64,000 nt of DNA, taken from assembly GCA_022647615.1 (NCBI GenBank), contig JALCKZ010000001.1, positions 608,178 through 672,177 of the forward strand, given 5' to 3'. The notes under the pieces were generated by a model. It was given only the letters and a program-made list of their open reading frames with translations, searched no databases and was not told the origin of the DNA. Within the stretch, counting starts at the first letter, position 1; every line of letters starts with the position of its first letter. The stretch is from Bacteroidales bacterium. Lineage in GTDB: Bacteria > Bacteroidota > Bacteroidia > Bacteroidales > UBA932. Below, in pieces: positions 26,903 through 33,656 of the stretch. The position numbers were made by a program, and so were the translations under genes.

Positions 26903-27901
26903 CTATCTGACGGCCTTTGCAAGCTTTACAAAATCCTCTACGCCAAGCTGTTCGGGACGGGAATCTAGCAGGCAGGTGGATTCTAGCCGTTGAAGAATTG
27001 AATCCGGGGATGCGCCAGCAACGGAATTTTGGTCAGTGGAGTTCAAATCTGCGGCGCTTGGAGCAATGGAAGTCGGTAGTGTATTTAAAAGCGGTTTTAT
27101 GGAATTGCGAATGGTTTTTCTGCGCTGGTTGAAGCAGGTTTTGATGATGGCTTTGAAAAGCTCTTCATCACAGCCGAGGGATGTTCTTTCATTTCTGATT
27201 AAACGGATTACCGCAGACTGAACTTTTGGACGCGGCATAAAAACCGTATTGTCCACAGTAAACAGATACTCAATATTATACCAAGCCTGCAGCAAAACGG
27301 AAAGAATCCCGTAAGATTTATTTCCGGGCCCGGAAGCCAGCCGCTCCGCCACCTCTTTTTGCAACATGCACACAACCTGCGGCACAGAATCTCTGTACTC
27401 TAAAATCTTAAAGAAAATCTGTGAGGAAATGTTGTACGGGAAATTGCCGATAATGAAAAACTGCCCTTGAAAAATGTCATGAGGATCTATCGTGAGAAAG
27501 TCCCTTTTCTGCAGAGTATAAAGCAGTTGCGGAAATTTAGATTTCAGGAATGCAATTGACTCATCATCTATCTCTGCAACTTCCAGTTTTATTTTTTTAT
27601 TCTCCAGCAAATACTTTGTCAGCACTCCGGTACCGGGTCCAATCTCTAGAACATTAACCTGTTCCTTGTACGGCTCCCCCTTCTCATAGGCAATCTCATC
27701 CTCTTTTGTATAGGGGATAAGCAAAGCGTCCACTATATCCATCGCGATGGACTCATCTTTCAGAAAGTGCTGGCCCAGAGCTTTTTTGGCCCATACGCCT
27801 CCGCTTGGTCTGGAAGGTTTTCCGCGGCCGTACTTTTTTTTGCCGCCTTCCGCGCTGCCTTCTTCTCTGATACTCTTGTTGTTATATCTGCTCATCCTCA
27901 T
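26903..27901 (-). CDS. ksgA: 16S rRNA (adenine(1518)-N6/(1519)-N6)-dimethyltransferase
   Basis: KsgA (RsmA) dimethylates two adjacent adenosines in helix 45 of 16S rRNA during small-subunit maturation. The core reads KKALGQHFLKDESIAMDIVD, VLEIGPGTGVLTKYLLE (SAM motif I), and IIGNFPYNISSQIFFKILEY (catalytic NFPY). At 332 residues it exceeds the usual ~260-280: there is a basic, Gly-rich N-terminal extension of about 38 residues and a Ser/Ala-rich segment of about 35 near the C-terminus. The ATG at 27901 or 27895 both fit the upstream promoter box. It is divergent from aspS, and its 3' end abuts the repeat island. Confidence 0.93.
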   Translation of the reverse strand: MRMSRYNNKSIREEGSAEGGKKKYGRGKPSRPSGGVWAKKALGQHFLKDESIAMDIVDALLIPYTKEDEIAYEKGEPYKEQVNVLEIGPGTGVLTKYLLENKKIKLEVAEIDDESIAFLKSKFPQLLYTLQKRDFLTIDPHDIFQGQFFIIGNFPYNISSQIFFKILEYRDSVPQVVCMLQKEVAERLASGPGNKSYGILSVLLQAWYNIEYLFTVDNTVFMPRPKVQSAVIRLIRNERTSLGCDEELFKAIIKTCFNQRRKTIRNSIKPLLNTLPTSIAPSAADLNSTDQNSVAGASPDSILQRLESTCLLDSRPEQLGVEDFVKLAKAVR

Positions 27902-27915
27902 TTAGTTGATTATTA

Positions 27916-27923
27916 CAAAGGTA
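27916..27923 (-). promoter_or_regulatory. Promoter -7 box for ksgA
   Basis: TACCTTTG on the minus strand, 15 bases before the ksgA ATG at 27901. It faces an identical box on the other strand 12 bases away. Confidence 0.5.
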
Positions 27924-27935
27924 TATAATTTTTAG

Positions 27936-27943
27936 TACCTTTG
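27936..27943 (+). promoter_or_regulatory. Promoter -7 box for aspS
   Basis: TACCTTTG on the plus strand, 42 bases before the aspS ATG. Because the two divergent boxes are this close, the polymerase footprints must overlap. Confidence 0.5.
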
Positions 27944-27984
27944 AGGGCTCAAAAATAGAGGATAAAAGTTTAACATTTTAATAT

Positions 27985-29762
27985 ATGTACAGAACACACA
28001 CATGCGGAGAATTGCGCCTTGCAGATGCCGGAAAACAGGTTACTCTTGCCGGCTGGGTGCAGAGAATCAGAAAGATGGGAAGCCTGAATTTTGTAGACTT
28101 GAGAGACAGATACGGAATCACACAATTGGTTACGGACGATAACGGACCAAAAGAAGTTACAGATATACTGAATCAGCTTGGAAGAGAGTACGTGCTTCAG
28201 GCAGAGGGTGTTGTAGCGGAGAGACAAAGTAAAAATTCTAAAATCCCGACAGGTGACATTGAAATTAAGCTGAGCAAACTTACAATTCTTAACCCTGCCG
28301 TTACGCCTCCATTCACAATTGAGGACCAGACAGATGGCGGAGAGGATTTAAGAGCAAAATACAGATATCTGGATTTGCGCCGCAACCCTCTTAAGAACGC
28401 TTTGATGTTAAGACATACAATGGCTCTTGAGGCCCGCAAATATTTGGACAGCAATAACTTCATGGAGATTGAAACTCCGTGTCTTATCAAGTCCACTCCG
28501 GAAGGAGCAAGAGATTTTGTGGTTCCATCCAGAATGAACCCGGGGCAATTTTACGCTCTGCCTCAGAGTCCGCAGCAGTTTAAACAATTGTTGATGGTTG
28601 CAGGTTATGACCGTTACTTTCAAATTGTAAGATGCTTTAGGGATGAGGACTTACGCGCGGATCGTCAGCCGGAATTTACACAGATAGATTGCGAGATGTC
28701 CTTTGTAGAGAGAGAAGATGTACTGCAAATGTTTGAAGGTCTGGTAAAGCATTTGTTTAAGACAGTGCTTCATAAAGATTTTACTAAGCCGTTCTTGAGA
28801 ATGCCTTATGATGAGGCACTTGCACATTACGGTTCAGATAAGCCCGATATGCGTTTTGAGATGCTTATCCATGAGATTACAAAAAATGTTCAAGGCAAAG
28901 GCTTCTCTGTTTTTGACAGTGCAAAATATGTTGGAGCAATTGCAGTTCCGGGTTGCGCGGAATATAGCCGCAAACAGCTTGATGAATTAACAGAGTGGGT
29001 TAAGCGTCCGCAGGTTGGAGCAAAAGGATTGATTTACATAAAGTTAAACGCAGACGGAAGCATCAAATCTTCAGTTGATAAATTTTACTCCGCTGAAGAA
29101 TTAAAGAAAATAGCGGAAGTTGTTGAGGCTAAAGAGAATGATTTGATTCTTGTAATGTGCGGAGAAAACATAAGACACAAGTTGCACTTGGTACTACCAG
29201 AATTGAGATGGGCAACCGTCTTGGACTAAGAGACAACAGCATTTATAAACCGTTGTGGGTCTATGACTTCCCGTTGCTGGAATGGGATGATGAAACTCAA
29301 AGATTTTATGCAATGCACCACCCTTTCACCGCTCCAAAACCGGAAGATTTGGATAAATACTATTCAAATGACAAAGAGGGTTTGGCTGAGGTAAAAGCAA
29401 ATTCTTATGACTTTGTTCTTAACGGAACAGAAGTTGGCGGCGGTTCCATAAGAATTCACGACTCTAAAGTTCAGCACAGAATGTTTGAAATTCTGGGCTT
29501 TACAAAGGAGCAGGCGGAATACAGATTTGGATTCTTGATGAATGCGTTTAAGTTTGGAGCACCTCCTCACGGAGGTCTTGCATTTGGCTTTGACCGTTTC
29601 TGCGCTTTGTTTGGCGGACAGGATACAATCAGAGATTACATTGCATTCCCTAAGAATAATATGGGCAGAGATGTAATGGCAGACGCACCTTCATATATAG
29701 ATGATATTCAGATGAAAGAGCTGTGCATCACATCAACCGCACCAAAACAGGAAGAGAAATAG
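27985..29762 (+). CDS. aspS: Aspartate--tRNA ligase, interrupted by a single-base frameshift
   Basis: AspRS charges tRNA-Asp. The sequence holds one complete bacterial-type enzyme (about 590 residues) in two frames. The first frame (27985-29229) has the anticodon-binding OB fold ([20 protein letters not shown]), class II motif 2 ([20 protein letters not shown]) and most of the GAD domain, then goes out of frame after ILVMCGEN. The second (from about 29160, stop at 29762) continues [20 protein letters not shown] through motif 3 ([15 protein letters not shown]). One missing A in GGAGAAAACAT (about 29162-29168) accounts for the shift. The gene is essential, so an assembly error is the likeliest cause. 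A CTGTCGGGA copy lies at 28244-28252. Confidence 0.92.
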
Positions 29763-29771
29763 TTGAAAATA

Positions 29772-29791
29772 ATATCTGTCGCGACAGATAT
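29772..29791. repeat. Perfect 20-bp palindrome containing CTGTCGCGACAG
   Basis: ATATCTGTCGCGACAGATAT, a fully symmetric extended copy of the iterated motif in the 44-base gap between aspS and yqeY. It is not followed by a T-run, so it is not a typical terminator. Confidence 0.65.
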
Positions 29792-29806
29792 AAAAAATAA
29801 AAAATT

Positions 29807-30265
29807 ATGGGTTTAGAGCAACAAATACAGGACGGAATCAAGGCTGCTATGATAGCCAAGGATAAGGTTAAGTTAGAGGCTCTTAGAGCTGTGAAGTCTG
29901 AAATTCTGCTGGCTAAAACAGCAGCGGGCGGTGCGGCAAAAGAGCTTGCAGATTCTGATGTGGTTAAGTTGATTCAGAAACTTGTAAAGCAGCACAATGA
30001 GAGCGCAGAACTTTATAAGCAGAACAATCGCCAAGACTTGGCAGACAATGAGTTAGCAGAGGCAAAGCACATGGAGTGTTTTCTACCAAAGCAGCTTTCC
30101 GCAGAAGAACTTGAGGCAGAACTTAAGAAAATTATTGCAGCTGTTGGAGCAACTAAAATTTCCGATTTGGGAAAAGTTATGGGAACTGCAACAAAGCAAC
30201 TTGCCGGAAAAGCTGAGGGGAGCGCAATTGTACAAGCTGTAAAGAAACTGCTTTCTCAACTTTAA
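29807..30265 (+). CDS. GatB/YqeY domain protein
   Basis: A 152-residue soluble helical protein of the YqeY family, related to the tRNA-binding tail domain of GatB. It starts MGLEQQIQDGIKAAMIAKDK, followed by LEALRAVKSEILLAKTA. It has KQHNESAELYKQNNRQDLAD and ends with MGTATKQLAGKAEGSAIVQA, all typical of the family at normal length. Its role is unclear in all organisms; an aminoacyl-tRNA-related function is suggested by fold. It sits directly after aspS and before a terminator, probably in the same transcript. Confidence 0.9.
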   Translation: MGLEQQIQDGIKAAMIAKDKVKLEALRAVKSEILLAKTAAGGAAKELADSDVVKLIQKLVKQHNESAELYKQNNRQDLADNELAEAKHMECFLPKQLSAEELEAELKKIIAAVGATKISDLGKVMGTATKQLAGKAEGSAIVQAVKKLLSQL

Positions 30266-30283
30266 TTAGCTGAAATTCAATTT

Positions 30284-30318
30284 AAAGCAGCAGCGCATAA
30301 ACGTCTGCTGCTTTTTTT
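30284..30318 (+). terminator. Rho-independent terminator after yqeY
   Basis: AAAGCAGCAG and CTGCTGCTTT form a perfect 10-bp stem with an 11-base loop and a following T-run. Confidence 0.9.
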
Positions 30319-30337
30319 AAATCTGCTGCATTTTCCA

Positions 30338-30937
30338 ATGGCAAATCTTAAACCTTTTTTTAACGCCGGTGTGATAGAGGCGGGATGTGATGAGGCGGGA
30401 CGCGGATGTCTTGCCGGTCCTGTTTATGCGGCAGCCGTAATTTTGCCAAAAGATTTTTATCATCCGCTGCTAAATGATTCCAAGCAGCTTACAAAAAAAC
30501 AGAGAGATGAGCTGCGTCCCATTATTATGAAAGAGGCTGTAGCTTATGGCATTGCAAGCGTTTCTCCAAAAGAGATAGACAAAATAAATATCCTTAACGC
30601 CTCCATAAAGGCTATGCATAAAGCGCTGCAAAAACTTAAACCTCAGCCTGTATCAATAATTGTAGATGGCAATAAATTCAAGCCATACAAAAAAATTCAG
30701 CACAAGTGCATTGTTAAGGGAGATGCCACATACGCCTCAATAGCAGCCGCTTCCATTCTTGCAAAAACCAGCAGAGATGCTTACATGTTAAAAATTGCAA
30801 AAGAATTTCCGCAATACGGCTGGGATAAAAACATGGCCTATCCCACAAAAGAGCACAGGGCCGCAATAGAAAAATATGGCGTAACCAAGTATCACAGAAT
30901 GACTTACCAGTTACTGCCTGAATTAAAATTATTTTAA
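30338..30937 (+). CDS. rnhB: Ribonuclease HII
   Basis: RNase HII cuts the RNA strand of RNA-DNA hybrids and removes single ribonucleotides. The 199-residue protein has the N-terminal catalytic motif EAGCDEAGRGCLAGPVYAAA (Asp-Glu), later VDGNKFKPY and KGDATYASIAAASILAKTSR with the other acidic residues, and the C-terminal YPTKEHRAAIEKYGVTKYHR. Length and motif order are standard. It begins 20 bases after the yqeY terminator, and the BASS-type transporter follows 15 bases downstream. Confidence 0.96.
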   Translation: MANLKPFFNAGVIEAGCDEAGRGCLAGPVYAAAVILPKDFYHPLLNDSKQLTKKQRDELRPIIMKEAVAYGIASVSPKEIDKINILNASIKAMHKALQKLKPQPVSIIVDGNKFKPYKKIQHKCIVKGDATYASIAAASILAKTSRDAYMLKIAKEFPQYGWDKNMAYPTKEHRAAIEKYGVTKYHRMTYQLLPELKLF

Positions 30938-30952
30938 AATCAAATAAAATCA

Positions 30953-31843
30953 ATGTCCAAACTCCGCAGCTATATACTTCCAATTGCTATTATTCTTGGA
31001 TTAATCTTCCATAGCTTTTGCGGAAAATATGCATACCTGGCGCCCTACTGTGTCTTCACAATTTTAATACTCAATTTTGTCGCGATAGATTTGCGTAAAC
31101 TTCACATTTCCAGGCTAAACTATATTATTATGTTCTTTCAGATTATAGTCAGCCTGGCAGCATATTTTGCTGTTCATTACCTATTTGGAAATGAAGTTAT
31201 AGCGCAAGCAGTTTTGATTGGCGTGCTTTGTCCCGTCGCCGCTTCCATTGTGGTAATCTCCACCATGTTGGGTGCTGACAGAGAAACAGTTACAGCATAT
31301 ACAATTGTCGGGAATATAATGGTTGCAATTGTAGCCCCAATATATTTTTCATTCATCGGCCAACAGCAAGATATGCCTTTTTGGACCTCTTTTCTTTTGG
31401 TATTCAGGAAGATAGGACCTATCATCGGCCTGCCGTTTTTTATCGCTCTGCTTATTCAGGTTACTCTTCCAAAAGCGGGAAGTTATCTCAGCAGATTTAA
31501 AGATTATACATTTTATCTGTGGGCAATAGCTTTGTTTCTTGCTTTAGGTCAGACAATTAACTACGTCTTTAACCACGGCCGTGGAAACGGAAAAGTTATT
31601 CTTGCTTTAGGAATTATCTCTGCATTTGTTTGCTTTTTCCACTACGGCATAGGAAAGTTAATTGGCAAAAAATACGGAGATTCAATGGCCGGAGGCCAGA
31701 TGCTTGGGCAAAAGAACACCGCCGTAGGAATGTGGATGTCAAGCACTTACCTACTTCCGATGGCTGCCGTATTCCTGGCATTTTATTCCATCTGGCAAAA
31801 TCTTTTCAACAGCTGGCAGTTGTGGATGCACGATAAAAAGTAA
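30953..31843 (+). CDS. BASS-family (bile acid:sodium symporter-like) membrane protein
   Basis: A polytopic inner-membrane protein of 296 residues with about nine hydrophobic helices and a short Lys-rich C-terminus. The segment MAGGQMLGQKNTAVGMWMSS in a late helix corresponds to the discontinuous-helix motif (GxxNxxL/GQKNTxLG) of the bile acid:sodium symporter and related transporters. VLCPVAASIVVISTMLGADR is the matching motif of the first repeat. The substrate is not predictable; organic anions with sodium coupling are typical. It follows rnhB closely and converges on the ABC permease across a 468-base gap. Confidence 0.78.
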   Translation: MSKLRSYILPIAIILGLIFHSFCGKYAYLAPYCVFTILILNFVAIDLRKLHISRLNYIIMFFQIIVSLAAYFAVHYLFGNEVIAQAVLIGVLCPVAASIVVISTMLGADRETVTAYTIVGNIMVAIVAPIYFSFIGQQQDMPFWTSFLLVFRKIGPIIGLPFFIALLIQVTLPKAGSYLSRFKDYTFYLWAIALFLALGQTINYVFNHGRGNGKVILALGIISAFVCFFHYGIGKLIGKKYGDSMAGGQMLGQKNTAVGMWMSSTYLLPMAAVFLAFYSIWQNLFNSWQLWMHDKK

Positions 31844-31863
31844 TCTCTATTACACCTACATGT

Positions 31864-31957
31864 AAAGTCTTGTTATGTCTTGCTCTGCAGCCATGAGGTT
31901 TTAGGCACTATTGCCGTTAAAAAACCGTAGGCGCAAGCAAGAGCATAACAAGACTTT
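31864..31957. repeat. Long inverted repeat in the 468-base gap
   Basis: 31864-31884 (AAAGTCTTGTTATG, then TCTTGCT) pairs with 31936-31957 with a single bulged base, giving a stem of about 21 bp around a loop of about 51 bases. It lies 20 bases after the BASS gene stop. It lacks a T-run, so a simple terminator is not a full explanation. Confidence 0.7.
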
Positions 31958-32018
31958 GCGTGCGATGAGATTATCAAAAAAAGTTCTGTAGGCGGAACTG
32001 TGAATCAGATAGTTACAA

Positions 32019-32046
32019 TTTGGCCGATCTTATAGATTCGGCCAAA
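32019..32046. terminator. Hairpin between convergent genes, possible terminator
   Basis: TTTGGCCGA pairs with TCGGCCAAA (9 bp, extendable through ATC/GAT) around a short AT loop. The outer A/T bases make it usable on either strand, but no long T-run follows. Confidence 0.4.
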
Positions 32047-32098
32047 CTGTAAATCGTTGATACACAATGACGACAGCAACACTTATAAGATAAAGTCA

Positions 32099-32194
32099 GC
32101 GGTAGCAATACGAGAATTGCATGTTCGCTCTGCTCACATGCAGAGCAATGCGCCACAAAGCAGCGCATTGCCTTATGGTTAACGCGGCTACCGC
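32099..32194. ncRNA. Candidate multibranched structured RNA or structured repeat
   Basis: Four exact helices nest in 96 bases. The outer helix GCGGTAGC/GCTACCGC joins 32099-32106 to 32187-32194. Inside lie GCAAT/ATTGC (32105-32109 with 32116-32120), GCTCTGC/GCAGAGC (32127-32133 with 32140-32146) and GCAATGCGC/GCGCATTGC (32145-32153 with 32163-32171). Two base pairs are shared between neighbours, so not all form at once. The density of perfect stems is far above the surrounding DNA. I cannot match it to a known RNA family; a mobile or repetitive element is the alternative. Confidence 0.4.
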
Positions 32195-32214
32195 CGCGGA
32201 ATGCACGCTCCCTA

Positions 32215-32304
32215 CGGTCGCGGGCCTAACGGCCTGGGGACATTCGGTCGCGGGCCTAACGGCCTGGGGACATTCGGTCGCGGGCCTGCGGCCCTGAGAA
32301 CATG
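32215..32304. repeat. Three tandem copies of a 30-bp GC-rich unit
   Basis: The unit starting CGGTCGCGGGCCTAACGGCC is present exactly at 32215-32244 and 32245-32274 and in degenerate form at 32275-32304. It is much richer in GC than its neighbours. The unit length is a multiple of three, so it reads GRGPNGLGTF repeatedly in one frame, but no real gene is evident. It abuts the stop codon of the ABC permease. Confidence 0.9.
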
Positions 32305-32311
32305 TTATTAC

Positions 32312-33622
32312 TTATTTAGAATTGATAGCATCAACAGGATTGAGATTGGCGGCAGCGCTGGCAGGCAGCAAACCGCTGATAATACCTATGATTGAAGCTA
32401 TTAGCACACCGGCAAGGACGTTGCCCATGGTCAGGGTTACTTCATATTCCGGAGGGATTGGAGCTACCAGCAAGATGATGGCAACCAACAATATTCCCAC
32501 GATTGCACCGGCAATAGCTAGCAAAACGGCCTCTGTAAGGAACTGTGTAAGAATAATATATTTCTTTGCGCCCAGCGCCTTTTGAATGCCTATTATATTA
32601 GTTCGCTCTTTGACTGAAACAAACATAATGTTTGCAATTCCAAATCCTCCAATCAAAAGAGAGAACATCGCAATTATCCAACCTACCCTGTTAATGGCTT
32701 TGAAAATAGTTTTTACCATATCAAGAAGAGAGGTCATTTTCATTGTAGAGAAATTATATTTATCGCTTGGACGTAATCTGCGGTGCTGGCGCATCAGCAT
32801 CTTAAGTTCTCCCGTAAATTCATCAGCATCAACACCTTGTTTTGGTATTGCGATTATGTCAAGAGCATCCGAATCGTCAAAATCCACCATTACTTTGCCG
32901 AATTTAAAAGGAATAAAAACTGCTTTGTCTGTGGCCATCACGTTAAGTATGCCATTCCCCTGCTTCTCAAAAACACCAATGATAATTGCAGAATTACCGT
33001 TGATTTTAATACTCTTCCCTATCGGGTTTTCATCTTTATAAAGTTCTTGTGCAACTTCATATCCAATAATCGCGACAGTTTTTCCCTCTTCGGCTTCCGC
33101 CTCAGTAAAGAATCGCCCGCTTTGCAAATCTACGTTAACAACTTTTCTGAAATTACCGGTAGGACAAATAACATGGGCATTATCAATTGAATTTCTTCCG
33201 TTCTTTAAAAGAGCTGTAAATCCGGCATTTAGGACAATCGCATCTGCTTTTTGGGAATTATCTCTCAAGAATTTGTAATCCTCATAAGTAATAGGAGGAC
33301 GTCTCATGTACTCCCACCATTTGAACTCTCCGGTAGTATTCATTACGGAATTACCCTCATCATCCTCCGCGCCCATGCCGGGCCACTTTGAAATTTGCAC
33401 CGCATTGCTTCCCAAACTTTCAAACCCCTTCCTTACATTTTTCTGCAACGCATCTATCGCAGTAAAAACAGCTACAATGCAGAAGATGCCAATGCTAACT
33501 CCCAGCAATGACAGAAAAGTGCGGAATTTATTCCCCTTCAGCTCATTATAAGCAAACACCACTCCCTCCTTGAGCATCTTCAGCACCATTCTGACTCTCT
33601 TTACAAATCTCCACTCCGCCAT
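32312..33622 (-). CDS. MacB/FtsX-type ABC transporter permease
   Basis: A 436-residue inner-membrane protein of the MacB/LolC type. The first helix at about residues 35-58 follows an amphipathic start (NKFRTFLSLLGVSIGIFCIV). A large periplasmic MacB core domain follows (about 60-300). Three C-terminal helices form the FtsX domain (INRVGWIIAMFSLLIGGFGI, then LTEAVLLAIAGAIVGILLVA). SVKERTNIIGIQKALGAKKY is the coupling-helix motif typical of this class. No ATPase is adjacent. It likely acts in export or lipoprotein trafficking, and the unlinked LolD-like ATPase at 15081-15785 is a conceivable partner. mutS lies 34 bases upstream in the same direction. Confidence 0.85.
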   Translation of the reverse strand: MAEWRFVKRVRMVLKMLKEGVVFAYNELKGNKFRTFLSLLGVSIGIFCIVAVFTAIDALQKNVRKGFESLGSNAVQISKWPGMGAEDDEGNSVMNTTGEFKWWEYMRRPPITYEDYKFLRDNSQKADAIVLNAGFTALLKNGRNSIDNAHVICPTGNFRKVVNVDLQSGRFFTEAEAEEGKTVAIIGYEVAQELYKDENPIGKSIKINGNSAIIIGVFEKQGNGILNVMATDKAVFIPFKFGKVMVDFDDSDALDIIAIPKQGVDADEFTGELKMLMRQHRRLRPSDKYNFSTMKMTSLLDMVKTIFKAINRVGWIIAMFSLLIGGFGIANIMFVSVKERTNIIGIQKALGAKKYIILTQFLTEAVLLAIAGAIVGILLVAIILLVAPIPPEYEVTLTMGNVLAGVLIASIIGIISGLLPASAAANLNPVDAINSK

Positions 33623-33656
33623 AATAAATCCTCTTAGTATTTCTATTTTTACTCAG

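Noticed and set aside
29155..29175. Programmed -1 frameshifting in aspS
   Set aside because: No canonical slippery heptamer is present. AspRS needs both halves in every cell, and a single missing A in an A-run explains the data.
32215..32304. CRISPR array
   Set aside because: The 30-bp units are directly adjacent, with no unique spacers and no cas genes nearby.
31844..32311. tRNA or rRNA fragment in the gap
   Set aside because: The stems do not form a cloverleaf with TPsiC-like or anticodon features, and no rRNA signature sequences were seen.
32201..32395. Small protein made of GRGPNGLGTF repeats
   Set aside because: It exists only because the repeat unit is 30 bases long. It overlaps the 3' end of the ABC permease gene and has no supporting start or homology.
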